Assembly: GCA_942493045.1 (NCBI GenBank)
Contig: OW818665.1
Location: 1,984,001-2,048,000 of the forward strand
Length of the DNA stretch: 64,000 nucleotides
Direction of reading: 5' to 3'
DNA from: Teretinema sp942493045
GTDB taxonomy: Bacteria; Spirochaetota; Spirochaetia; Treponematales; Treponemataceae
The translations under genes and the position numbers were made by a program. Numbering within the stretch: the stretch's first letter is position 1; every line of letters begins with the position of its first letter. This document shows positions 36,154-44,516 of the stretch, piece after piece. Under the pieces are notes generated by a model that was given only the letters and a program-made list of their open reading frames with translations, was not told the origin of the DNA and made no database searches.

Positions 36154-37413
36154 TTATTTTTTTCCTTCCTCGCGCAGCGGCAGGATCAGTGTAAACACAC
36201 TGCCGCCCTCCATACCCGGACTGTATTCGAGGGTTCCGCCGTTCTGTTCGGCGTAGCGCCGGGATAAGGCCAAACCGATACCGGAGCCCCGGCTTTTGGT
36301 GGTAAAAAAGAGTTCAAAGAGGCGGCCACGCTGTTCCGCGGGCACTCCGGCGCCGCCATCGCGGACAATGAAGCGTATCTGTTTTTTTCCGGCCGAAATA
36401 CTGAGCGTCACCCGATCGGAGGTGGGACTGCCGTTCAAATTCTCACCGAGAGCTTCGCAGGCATTGGCAATCAAATTATCAAGAATCTGTAAAACGCGGT
36501 CCGAATCGCATTCGAGCATTGCCTGAGCCGGCACTGTCCCCTCTACGGCAACCTGTTCCCCATAGCGCAGCCGGCTCTGTTCCAAAAACCAGGCAGCCGT
36601 CACTGACCGAACGGTCAGCTCCGGAGTCTGCAGGTACTCACGCACCCGATCGGTTAATTCTGTCAATCGCCGGGTTTCGTCTTCGATGACGCCGATATTG
36701 CGCTGCTGTTCTTCCCCGCTGATCCGGCGCAGCGTCGCGCACTGAATTCGGATTATACCCAGCGGATTTTTAATCTCATGCGCCAGAGTCCGGGCGGCTT
36801 CCCCGAGCTGGATTAAATGGGCGCTTTGCCGCTCCCGGTCCCGATACATATCGATCTTCCGCAGCAGGAATCCCAGGACCGCGAAAATGCCCACAAAAAG
36901 GGCGATCAGAGCGATGGCTACCAGCTGGGTTACCCGGCCGGCATGGTAGAACCGGGAAGCGTCATATTCCAAAAAGATGAGCTGTGAGCCGCGCATACTG
37001 TCCATCATCTGCCGGTAGCCCCGCCTCGGAGGGGGCATGGACATTGAAGGCGGCAGGCCGCCCATACGCCGGATAATCTTTAGTACCTGAAGCGACGCAG
37101 TTTCATCACGGCCTAATTCGGGGTCTGAGAAATCAGTTAATAGCAGAGGCGCCGAGCCGTATACATAAAGCGGCGTTCCATCGGAATTATAAATACCGAA
37201 ACCCCGTACCTCCGGCCAGAGCGGCAAAGTTTCAGGGCCTGACAAATTATAAGCTTCCACCAGGGCAGAAAGCACCTGATAGGCCTGAAATCTGATTTCC
37301 GACTGGCGGCGAACCGTTTCCTGTCTGAAAAAGAAACCGACCAGTAAAACCGAAACCAACAGGGCGGTAACGACCAAACCGATCACGAGTTGGGACAAAC
37401 CTTTGTACTTCAT
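36154..37413 (-). CDS. Membrane sensor histidine kinase, partner of the NtrC-type regulator
   Basis: A 419-residue kinase. TM1 lies near the N-terminus; a periplasmic sensor domain (~30-155) is notable for a Met/Pro-rich patch (GGLPPSMSMPPPRR, then QMMDSMRG); TM2 (~160-182) follows. The phospho-acceptor motif is HEIKNPLGIIRI, and the ATP-binding domain has NLIANACEA, DGGAGVP and GSGIGLAL. No HAMP domain is obvious. Methionine-rich sensor loops in this class can bind soft metals, so an envelope or metal-stress input comparable to ZraS is possible but unproven. It follows the small exported-protein gene after 87 bp. Confidence 0.93.
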   Translation of the reverse strand: MKYKGLSQLVIGLVVTALLVSVLLVGFFFRQETVRRQSEIRFQAYQVLSALVEAYNLSGPETLPLWPEVRGFGIYNSDGTPLYVYGSAPLLLTDFSDPELGRDETASLQVLKIIRRMGGLPPSMSMPPPRRGYRQMMDSMRGSQLIFLEYDASRFYHAGRVTQLVAIALIALFVGIFAVLGFLLRKIDMYRDRERQSAHLIQLGEAARTLAHEIKNPLGIIRIQCATLRRISGEEQQRNIGVIEDETRRLTELTDRVREYLQTPELTVRSVTAAWFLEQSRLRYGEQVAVEGTVPAQAMLECDSDRVLQILDNLIANACEALGENLNGSPTSDRVTLSISAGKKQIRFIVRDGGAGVPAEQRGRLFELFFTTKSRGSGIGLALSRRYAEQNGGTLEYSPGMEGGSVFTLILPLREEGKK

Positions 37414-37500
37414 TCACCTATCCCCTGTAATAACAGTGTAACCCGCGGACCGTCCTGCAGTCCACGAGTTTTCACATCGAATTCCGTATGGAAGGTTTAT

Positions 37501-37983
37501 TTATCTGCGGCGCATACCGCCCTGTCCGCCGCCACGGCTTCCGCGTTGACCGCGGGGCGCGATATCCGCGAGGTCTATAACCTTGCCGTTGACCGTCAGA
37601 TTGGCGGGATCCAGCATTCCGGTAACACCTTCCAGCGGGCAATCTTCAGTTATCGCGTAACCAAAGCCTTTTACCGAAATAGTATCGCCCTCTTTAACTC
37701 CGTTTTCCCAGGCAATCCGGTAAAACGGGCCGGCCGGAAGCGCCCAAACCGCGTCCGCGGCGCGCAAAACCGGAATGGAATCCACCAAAGCCAGTACACC
37801 GGTAACCTCAACCTCAGTGGCGGTCGGACGCGCCGGCTGTCCCCGGCCATCCATCATGCCGCGCGGGCCCCGTCCGGCTCCGAGCGGAGCAGTGGAATCA
37901 TCGGTATCCTTTCCGCCGGAAGCGAAGACTACGCCGGTCAGCAGGCAGAGCGCGGCAATAGCGGTAATCAATTTCTTGTTCAT
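37501..37983 (-). CDS. Small exported protein, predicted sigma-54 target (ZraP-like position)
   Basis: A 160-residue protein. A signal peptide (KKLITAIAALCLLTGVVFA) is followed by a Gly/Arg/Met linker (GRGPRGMMDGRGQ), an OB-fold-like core (VTGVLALVDSIPVLRA ... YRIAWENGVKEGDTISVKGF) and a Gly/Arg-rich C-terminus (RGGGQGGMRRR). AAGGAG sets the start. It is first in a unit with the sensor kinase and NtrC-type regulator and lies behind a consensus sigma-54 promoter. By position it resembles ZraP, the periplasmic accessory protein of the ZraSR envelope-stress system; the fold is probably different. Confidence 0.82.
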   Translation of the reverse strand: MNKKLITAIAALCLLTGVVFASGGKDTDDSTAPLGAGRGPRGMMDGRGQPARPTATEVEVTGVLALVDSIPVLRAADAVWALPAGPFYRIAWENGVKEGDTISVKGFGYAITEDCPLEGVTGMLDPANLTVNGKVIDLADIAPRGQRGSRGGGQGGMRRR

Positions 37984-38008
37984 ATAAAACTCCTTGGTAT
38001 AAAACATC

Positions 38009-38030
38009 TGTCAGGATATATATCCCGACA
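38009..38030. promoter_or_regulatory. 22-bp near-perfect palindrome at the predicted start site
   Basis: TGTC(A)GGATATATATCC(C)GACA: ten of eleven pairs match. It coincides with the expected transcription start of the sigma-54 promoter and lies in the 5' leader of the exported-protein gene. An operator or a 5'-UTR hairpin is possible. Confidence 0.5.
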
Positions 38031-38040
38031 CCATTACTGT

Positions 38041-38056
38041 TGCAAAAATCGTGCCA
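38041..38056 (-). promoter_or_regulatory. Sigma-54 (-24/-12) promoter
   Basis: Minus strand TGGCACG-ATTT-TTGCA, a complete match to the -24/-12 consensus (TGGCACG-N4-TTGCW). Predicted start is ~38030, giving a ~47-nt leader with AAGGAG before the ATG at 37983. Confidence 0.88.
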
Positions 38057-38145
38057 GGTATGAAATTCACCTAAAAACGACCCTTTTGACCCGATTTTAC
38101 CCATATTCAGGCATTATTGGCCGATCGGGCCGGATTAACAGGGGT

Positions 38146-38184
38146 AATATGTGCTCGGACGGGAATATATTGCCCACACATATT
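38146..38184. promoter_or_regulatory. Candidate enhancer (upstream activating) dyad
   Basis: AATATGTG (38146-38153) and CACATATT (38177-38184) form an inverted repeat with a 23-bp spacer containing the smaller palindrome AATATATT. Half-site centres are ~31 bp apart (three helical turns). It lies 90-130 bp upstream of the sigma-54 promoter, a typical position for NtrC-family sites, and next to the divergent diguanylate-cyclase promoter. Confidence 0.4.
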
Positions 38185-38195
38185 GAACATTCCTG

Positions 38196-38204
38196 TGCTA
38201 TACT
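38196..38204 (+). promoter_or_regulatory. Extended -10 of the diguanylate-cyclase gene
   Basis: TG-C-TATACT is 9 nt before the ATG at 38214, predicting a leader of ~3 nt. Its -35 region is occupied by the candidate enhancer dyad. Confidence 0.5.
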
Positions 38205-38213
38205 TCCAGTATT

Positions 38214-39947
38214 ATGAAATCTTCTTATTTACTAAAAACCTTTTTTTTTCTCATCGGTATTTTCGTGCTGGGTTGTTTTTACATAGCCTATTTCGCACCG
38301 GTTCCTATTCCCCAAACAAAACCGGGTATCATCGCCCTGGCGGCTTTTGAGGATAAGTCAGCGTCGCTGGCTTTCGAAGAAGTAAGCAGCCCGCAAACCC
38401 TCTTTTATCAAACGGCGGGAACTACCATCCACCGGGGTATCACCCGCTCGGTGCTCTGGGCCCGCTTCCTGATCGACGCGCCGGCGGAAGCCATTGCCGC
38501 CGGAGACCGCTACCTGGAAATCCGCAATTCCAACCTGCAACAGATCAGCGTGTATTTCCCCTGTACCGGACCCGAGGGTCAGCTGACCTGGACAGTCATT
38601 GAAGCCGGAAAAAAAGTTCCCATTAACCGGATCCAGATACCCGGCCGTATCTGGATGATACCGATTCCGGATACCCTCCAGAAGGAATTGCCGGTGTACA
38701 TCCGGGTGCAAACCAGCACCATAATGTGGATTCCGCTGCGAGTCATAGATTCTCAAATCTTGATAAGGCACACTATTCAGGAAAATCTGTTTTTCGGGAT
38801 TTTCTTCGGAATTCTGTGCGCCATGTTTATTACCAACCTTTTTTCATATATGCTGATCCGCAACAAGGTATTCCTGCTGTATGCCGGATATCTTTTCTTC
38901 CTGTTGCTGTACGCCTTCAGGGTTCACGGCTTTTTATACTATTTTAATTTGCCACACTCGCTTTATGACAAAACTGTCTGGCCGGCGCTCAGCGGCATGG
39001 GTATTTTTCTGATCCTGTTCGCGCAGCGCTTCCTGGGACTGCGTAAACGGCTGCCGGTCATAAATATCCTGCTGTGGATCGGCATACTGCTGTTTGTCGT
39101 ACAGCTGGTCACCGGAATCAGCGGATTCGGATACCTTACGAACAAACTGGCCTACATTACCGGTTTTATCGTACCCATCCTGATCCTGAGCGCCACGATT
39201 ACCGTCTATCTGCGCGGCTTCAAGGAAGCCCGCTTTTATCTGCTGGCCTGGTTTCCGCAATTCATGGGCACCGTAATCTGGGCTACCGCGGCCTACCGCA
39301 CGGCGCTGATCCCGGCCGCCTATTTCTTCATGATCGGCACAGCTCTGGATTCGCTTTTGTTTACCCTGGCGATTTTTGACCTGGTCCGCACCCAGCTCCG
39401 CGAAAAAGAGGAAGGGGCCGCCCGGGAGAAATATTATCTAACGCTTTCCCGCGTTGACACCCTGACCGGCCTCTATAATCGCCGCTACCTTAATGAAACC
39501 GTTAAACGTCTGGAACGGGAAAAGGATGGCTTTGCCGATATTTCGTTGATCATGATCGATCTTGATGACTTCAAACTGATCAACGATACCCTGGGCCACC
39601 CCGCGGGTGACACCGTGCTGATCCGCCTGGCCGAACTGATCCGCTCCCGAATCCGCAAAACCGACATCCCCTGCCGCCTGGGGGGCGATGAGTTTATCAT
39701 TCTTGTTCCGGGCGCCGACACCGATATTGCCCAGCGCATCGCCCAATCCATTTTGGATGACGTGCGTAAGGGCATTCTGATGGAAGGACACGAACACTAC
39801 GGCCTGCAGCACAACCTGTATTGCGGCATCAGCATCGGCATAACCGGCACCCGGATGGACGACTCGTTCGACGGCTTCCTGCTGCGGGCCGATATGGCGC
39901 TCTATAAAGCCAAGCACGAAGGCAAAAACCGTATTGTAGTCGTCTGA
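38214..39947 (+). CDS. 7TMR-DISM diguanylate cyclase
   Basis: A 577-residue membrane protein. After an N-terminal anchor comes a periplasmic 7TMR-DISM extracellular domain (~50-180), a block of seven TM helices (~190-385), and a cytoplasmic GGDEF domain with GGDEF at 490-494 and an RKTD inhibitory site at 481-484. DISM extracellular domains are thought to bind carbohydrate-like ligands, so this should convert an external signal to c-di-GMP. It is divergent from the sigma-54 unit and shares its regulatory region. TTGACA for the downstream nrdJ gene begins 2 bp after its stop. Confidence 0.92.
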   Translation: MKSSYLLKTFFFLIGIFVLGCFYIAYFAPVPIPQTKPGIIALAAFEDKSASLAFEEVSSPQTLFYQTAGTTIHRGITRSVLWARFLIDAPAEAIAAGDRYLEIRNSNLQQISVYFPCTGPEGQLTWTVIEAGKKVPINRIQIPGRIWMIPIPDTLQKELPVYIRVQTSTIMWIPLRVIDSQILIRHTIQENLFFGIFFGILCAMFITNLFSYMLIRNKVFLLYAGYLFFLLLYAFRVHGFLYYFNLPHSLYDKTVWPALSGMGIFLILFAQRFLGLRKRLPVINILLWIGILLFVVQLVTGISGFGYLTNKLAYITGFIVPILILSATITVYLRGFKEARFYLLAWFPQFMGTVIWATAAYRTALIPAAYFFMIGTALDSLLFTLAIFDLVRTQLREKEEGAAREKYYLTLSRVDTLTGLYNRRYLNETVKRLEREKDGFADISLIMIDLDDFKLINDTLGHPAGDTVLIRLAELIRSRIRKTDIPCRLGGDEFIILVPGADTDIAQRIAQSILDDVRKGILMEGHEHYGLQHNLYCGISIGITGTRMDDSFDGFLLRADMALYKAKHEGKNRIVVV

Positions 39948-39948
39948 G

Positions 39949-39978
39949 TTGACACAACAGCCCTAAAAGCATTATACC
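39949..39978 (+). promoter_or_regulatory. Sigma-70-type promoter of the ribonucleotide reductase gene
   Basis: TTGACA (39949-39954), 18-bp spacer, TATACC (39973-39978), in the 73-bp gap after the diguanylate-cyclase stop. The remaining leader is ~35 nt and contains only the ribosome-binding site, too short for a cobalamin riboswitch. Confidence 0.55.
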
Positions 39979-40020
39979 TACTCCAACAATAGACGCTATA
40001 TGTAGCGGGGAGCAGAACCA

Positions 40021-42297
40021 ATGGCACAATGGATATGGGAACAAGCTATCAGCAAGGATATTTTTGAGCAGAAATACTGTCTGCACAATGAAAAGAGTCC
40101 TGAAGAAGTATTCAGCCTGGTTGCCGCTGAAATCGCCTCTGTAGAGAAAACCACCGAAAACCGTCAAAAATGGACGGAGCTGTTTTACACTGAACTGGTC
40201 AGCGGACGCATAATGCCGGCCGGCCGGATTTTAGCCAACGCCCGTCCGGCCAGTCTGATGAAGAACTACAACAATTGCTTTACCATCGATATCGAAGATT
40301 CCCTGGAATCGATTTATGAATCTCTGAAAGAAGACGCCACCATTAGCAAGATGGGCGGCGGCGTCGGTTTTGATATCTCCAAGCTGCGGCCCAAGGGCGC
40401 CAAACTGAAAGGCGGCGGAGAATCCTCCGGTGTAATTTCCTTTCTGCGTATCTTCGATCAGTCCGCGAAAACAATCATGACCGGCGGGCAGCGCCGTTCG
40501 GCTCATATTGCCCTGCTGGACATTTCGCACCCCGAGATCGAGGATTTTATCACCGTAAAAAAGGGTGAACAGAATAAGGAACTGACCCAGTTCAATATTT
40601 CGGTAAAGATAACCGACGCCTTTATTGAGGCGGTCAAGGCCGATGCCGACTGGAATCTGGTTTTTGAAGGCCAGGTATACAAAACGCTGAAGGCCCGCTA
40701 CCTCTACGATCAGCTCTCTAAAAACGCCTTCCTGCACAATGAACCCGGCATCTTCAACGCCGACACTGTCGAGCGCTTTAACAACGGCTACTGGGCTTTC
40801 AAGATGGACCGGGTGAATCCCTGCGGGGAACTGGTCATGCCGCCGTATTCACTGTGCTGCCTGTCCTCGATCAACCTGGTCAGTTTTGTCTCGGAGGCTT
40901 TTACCGCCCGCGCGGCCTTTGATTATCAGGCTTTTGAGAAGTCGGTCGCGATCGCGGTGCGTTTTTTGGATAACGTACTGGACGCTACCGCCTATCCGCT
41001 GGCCAAGATTGAGAGTTTCTCCCGTCAGTGGCGCCGCATCGGACTCGGCTTTACCGGCCTGGGGGATGTATTGGCAATGCTCTGCCAACGCTACGGCGAT
41101 GAGTCCTCCCTCGCGACTACCGAACGCATCGCGACCACCCTGCGGGACGCCTCATATATCGCCTCCAGTAACCTGGCGGCCGAAAAAGGCTCGTTCCCGG
41201 CCTTCGACACCAAGAAATACCTGATAGCCAACTTTGTGCAAACCCTCCCGGAGCACATCCGCGTCAGAATCGAAAAACAGGGCATGCGCAATGTGCAGCT
41301 CAATACCGTCGCGCCCACCGGTACGACTTCGCTGTCCATGGGGCAAAACTGCTCCTCCGGCATTGAGCCGATCTTTGCCCTGTCCTTCAACCGCACCATC
41401 CGTACCGGCAACGGCGAGGAAACCCGGACCGAACCGGTTATGGATTACGCCTGGAAAAGATGGCTGGCCCTGGCCGCTAATTCATCGCAGGGAAGCGACA
41501 GCGCCGCGGACGCGAGCGAAACCCCGCCCTGGTTCGTCACGACTGCCGGTATCGACCCCTACCGGGCCATCGATATACAGGCCATTGTCCAGAAATATAT
41601 TGATCACAGTATTTCCAAAACGCTGAACCTGGCGCCGGGCACCAGTTTTGAGGAATATAAAAAGCTGTTCATGTACGCCTATGACAAAGGACTGAAAGGC
41701 TTTACCACCTTCAATCCGGAAGGCAGCATGAAGGGCATCCTGGAGTACTCTGAACAGAAGGAACAGATTCAGCGACGGGTGGCGCCGGTCCGGCCCAGAG
41801 ACCTGCCCTGCGAGATACACCGCGTAAAAGCCGAAGGCGGCAGTTATTTAATCATTACCGGTCTGCTGAACGGCAGCCTCTATGAGATATTCGTGATTAC
41901 GGACAAGGACGAGCGCATCGACCTGACCACCCATAAGCAGCCCCTGGTGCGCAAGGCCGCCAAAGGCCAGTATGACCTGGTGTTCGTGAATGGTAGCGAG
42001 GAAGTGCGGCTGGAAAATTTCACCAAGACCTTTGACTCGCCGGACAGCTCTCTGGCCCGGCTGATCTCGATGTCGCTGCGGCACGGTACCCCGCTGCAGT
42101 TTATCATTTCGCAACTGCAGAAGGACACTTACTTCACCGCCGTAGAGCGCAGCATCGCCCGGGTGCTCAAGCAGTATATCAAGAATGGCGAAGAGGTGAT
42201 CACCAGCGACAATCAGTGTCCGGAGTGCAGCGCGGCCCTGGCTTTCCGGGACGGCTGCATCACCTGCCCGTCCTGCGGTTACAGCAAGTGTACCTAA
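40021..42297 (+). CDS. nrdJ: Adenosylcobalamin-dependent ribonucleotide reductase (class II)
   Basis: A 758-residue class II RNR that makes deoxynucleotides with a cobalamin-generated thiyl radical and so works with or without oxygen. Motifs: NNCFTIDI (first redox Cys), SKMGGGVGFDISKLRPKG, GQRRSAHIALLD, NPCGELVMPPYSLCCLSSINL with the catalytic Cys, and NVQLNTVAPTGTTSLSMG. A C-terminal TSCPD-like domain ends in two CxxC pairs (CPECSAAL, CPSCGYSKC), a zinc ribbon. GGGGAG 8 bp before the ATG sets the start. It stands alone between a promoter and a perfect palindrome. Confidence 0.95.
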   Translation: MAQWIWEQAISKDIFEQKYCLHNEKSPEEVFSLVAAEIASVEKTTENRQKWTELFYTELVSGRIMPAGRILANARPASLMKNYNNCFTIDIEDSLESIYESLKEDATISKMGGGVGFDISKLRPKGAKLKGGGESSGVISFLRIFDQSAKTIMTGGQRRSAHIALLDISHPEIEDFITVKKGEQNKELTQFNISVKITDAFIEAVKADADWNLVFEGQVYKTLKARYLYDQLSKNAFLHNEPGIFNADTVERFNNGYWAFKMDRVNPCGELVMPPYSLCCLSSINLVSFVSEAFTARAAFDYQAFEKSVAIAVRFLDNVLDATAYPLAKIESFSRQWRRIGLGFTGLGDVLAMLCQRYGDESSLATTERIATTLRDASYIASSNLAAEKGSFPAFDTKKYLIANFVQTLPEHIRVRIEKQGMRNVQLNTVAPTGTTSLSMGQNCSSGIEPIFALSFNRTIRTGNGEETRTEPVMDYAWKRWLALAANSSQGSDSAADASETPPWFVTTAGIDPYRAIDIQAIVQKYIDHSISKTLNLAPGTSFEEYKKLFMYAYDKGLKGFTTFNPEGSMKGILEYSEQKEQIQRRVAPVRPRDLPCEIHRVKAEGGSYLIITGLLNGSLYEIFVITDKDERIDLTTHKQPLVRKAAKGQYDLVFVNGSEEVRLENFTKTFDSPDSSLARLISMSLRHGTPLQFIISQLQKDTYFTAVERSIARVLKQYIKNGEEVITSDNQCPECSAALAFRDGCITCPSCGYSKCT

Positions 42298-42335
42298 AGG
42301 GCACCTCTAAAAACTGCAGTTTTTAGAGGTGCCCT
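42298..42335. terminator. Perfect 38-bp palindrome, probable bidirectional terminator
   Basis: Arms AGGGCACCTCTAAAAACTG and its exact complement meet with no spacer at CTGCAG, starting one base after the nrdJ stop. The internal A-tract/T-tract makes it a hairpin in both directions, but no separate T-run follows. It separates nrdJ from the convergent marC gene. Confidence 0.65.
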
Positions 42336-42368
42336 AAAGGCGGTTTCCTGAACACCCGCTAGGGCTTT

Positions 42369-42968
42369 TCAGGAAAGGACCCCCAGGGTACGCAGGCCGT
42401 CGATGCACATCTGCACGGAGAGCATCAATAGCAGCATGCCCATCAGGCGCTCCATGGCCGCCAGGCCGCGCTCTCCCATCAGCCGGAACAGCACAGGGGC
42501 CAGCAGCAGAATACCGCAGGAGAGCGCCCAGGCAATAACCAGCGACAGCAGCACCGTAGCATGGGCGGCGCTTTGGCCTTCGGTCATCAGGATCAAAGTC
42601 GCCAGGGCCGAAGGGCCGGCGACCAGAGGAATGGCTATCGGCACGATAAAAGGCTCACCCCGCGAGTCGTAAAGGGAACTGTTCGCTGCCGGGAAAACCA
42701 TCCGCAGGCCAATAATAAAAAAGATGACCGAGCCGGCAATACGGATGGCCGCGGTTTCCAGATGAAAAACCGATAGAATCGAGCGACCAAAAAACAGAAA
42801 TACCACCATCACGGCCAGACCGATCAGCATTTCGCGCAGGATTATGTAATACTGGCGGGGCCGGCTCAGATCCTTCAATATCGCCAGCAGCACCGGAATA
42901 TTTCCGAAGGGATCAATTATAAAAATTAAAATGATGGCTTGTGACCAGATTGCCGGATAACTGCTCAT
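42369..42968 (-). CDS. MarC family integral membrane protein
   Basis: A 199-residue UPF0056/MarC protein with six TM helices. The family pattern FIIDPFGNIPVLLAIL lies near the N-terminus, with VPIAIPLVAGPSALATLI in the middle. The function of the family is not established; multiple-antibiotic-resistance was an early and now doubted label. Its ATG directly follows the CotH stop (TAG-ATG), so it is translated after that gene. A TTTCCTGAA/TTCAGGAAA hairpin overlaps its stop codon (42344-42376). Confidence 0.92.
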   Translation of the reverse strand: MSSYPAIWSQAIILIFIIDPFGNIPVLLAILKDLSRPRQYYIILREMLIGLAVMVVFLFFGRSILSVFHLETAAIRIAGSVIFFIIGLRMVFPAANSSLYDSRGEPFIVPIAIPLVAGPSALATLILMTEGQSAAHATVLLSLVIAWALSCGILLLAPVLFRLMGERGLAAMERLMGMLLLMLSVQMCIDGLRTLGVLS

Positions 42969-44468
42969 CTATCGACACTCCCGGCGCATGACGTCCAGCC
43001 TGCTGCCGACAAACCTGGTAAAGGAACGGACATCCGGATCGAAGGGAGAGTCATCCGTCCCGACCTGATAACCGCCGGTATACGGCGCGATCGCGTCCTG
43101 CATGGCCCGCGCCCGCCTTTCGATGGATGCTTCCGTAAACAGGCCGCTGCGCTCCAGCTCCACCAGATAGGCCTTGTAATCGGAAAGGTATTCCGGGATC
43201 TCCAGTATACGCTTTACCAGGACCGGATTAACCTGCGGCACCGAACCGCTGCCCCAATCCAGTACAGAAGAATTCGCCGTTGCCGGTCCGAAGGTTTTAA
43301 TCCCGAAGGTACGGTCATTGTCATAGGGCAGGTACGTCCACAGGCCGGTATCCGGATTGATGAACAGATAGTAATTATTGCCGCCGCGCCAGTAATCGTC
43401 AGCCTGGCCGATCATAACGTTCACCGCCATGGCCCGCAGGAAGGACTGCACGTCAATAAACTCTTCCAGCCGGGCGGCGGTGGGCGAACCGGAGAGCAGT
43501 TCCATCAAGACATTCAGGCGTTCTACCGCGTCGCCGTCAGGATCTTCTTTAAGATCATAAGCCGGCCGGTAATCGATAAAAGCGCCGGAAATAAATTCCT
43601 CCCGACTCTCCGGATCAGTACGTTCCTCTCCGATTCTTCCGACCGTCAAATCACCGTCATAATCGGCGCGGGCAAGGTCAGCAGGACCATAACTCTGCCA
43701 GAGATTCTTAAACATCGCGCCCTTGCCGCTTTCAAAGCGTTTCTTCAAAAAGCTTTTATCGATATCTTCAAAGCCCAGGTACACTCCCAGATAACGCTCA
43801 TTCTCCTCGCCTATCCGGATATACAGACGCGTAAAGGTGGTGCGCACGGCATGCACGCCGAAACCGCGGTAGATTTCATAACTGAGGGCCTGCCGGATAG
43901 CGGAGGGATCATCCTTGTTATATTTCAGGTTCAAAGCTTTGACTTCCGGAAAGAGGGCCTGGCCCTTATTGCCGGCGCGGGTCGGGACTTCCTGCGAAAT
44001 CCCGCCGTATACATCTTCCTGCCTGGAAAAGTCATGATTAAACTTGATTTTAAAATGAACCCGCTGCAGGGCGGAAGCAGGACTGTGCGGCGCGCCCCGC
44101 TCTCCGGCTTCCGGCCGCTGCCGGCTGGTGTTTCCGCGCAGACGCACACCAACGCTGGTAAAGCGTGCCGGCACAGCCAGTCCGCCGCCGGTCACCACAC
44201 AGGAAGCTTCACGGAAAAGCTCGTTGCGATGATTGGTATCGTAATCGTTGAGCAGGCTGTTCCATTCCGCGAGACTGAAGGACAGGTGAATTTCGCCGAC
44301 CGTATACGGACTGAAATACTGCTCCGCGGCGCTGTCAAAGCCCGCAAGAGCCGGCACGGCCCATTGGGCGCTGACCGCTCTGGTACTGTTCCCGGTCGCG
44401 GCGACCCCCGAACAGTAAGCGCTGAGCACAGTGAGCGTGGTCAGCAACAAAGCGCAAATTCTCCTCAT
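42969..44468 (-). CDS. Exported CotH kinase family protein
   Basis: A 499-residue protein with a signal peptide (MRRICALLLTTLTVLSAYCSG; a Cys lies near the cleavage region). The CotH fold is indicated by KIKFNHDFSRQ, LNLKYNKDDPSAIRQALSYEI, RYLGVYLGFEDIDKSFL and the late acidic motif YLPYDNDRTFG. CotH proteins are atypical kinases, first known from Bacillus spore coats; here they occur in an organism with no sign of sporulation. An extracytoplasmic kinase acting on surface proteins or polysaccharide is inferred. It is coupled to marC downstream. Confidence 0.9.
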   Translation of the reverse strand: MRRICALLLTTLTVLSAYCSGVAATGNSTRAVSAQWAVPALAGFDSAAEQYFSPYTVGEIHLSFSLAEWNSLLNDYDTNHRNELFREASCVVTGGGLAVPARFTSVGVRLRGNTSRQRPEAGERGAPHSPASALQRVHFKIKFNHDFSRQEDVYGGISQEVPTRAGNKGQALFPEVKALNLKYNKDDPSAIRQALSYEIYRGFGVHAVRTTFTRLYIRIGEENERYLGVYLGFEDIDKSFLKKRFESGKGAMFKNLWQSYGPADLARADYDGDLTVGRIGEERTDPESREEFISGAFIDYRPAYDLKEDPDGDAVERLNVLMELLSGSPTAARLEEFIDVQSFLRAMAVNVMIGQADDYWRGGNNYYLFINPDTGLWTYLPYDNDRTFGIKTFGPATANSSVLDWGSGSVPQVNPVLVKRILEIPEYLSDYKAYLVELERSGLFTEASIERRARAMQDAIAPYTGGYQVGTDDSPFDPDVRSFTRFVGSRLDVMRRECR

Positions 44469-44516
44469 GTAACACCTCAGTTTGTTTTAGTTTTACGCGA
44501 CCTGATCGGAACGGGC

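Noticed and set aside
37390..38217. 275-codon plus-strand frame across the exported-protein gene and the sigma-54 promoter
   Set aside because: It is antisense to a protein with a clear signal peptide and start site, and runs through regulatory DNA.
39948..40020. Cobalamin riboswitch ahead of the B12-dependent ribonucleotide reductase
   Set aside because: The leader is about 35 nt after a good promoter, far too short, and no B12-box-like sequence is present.
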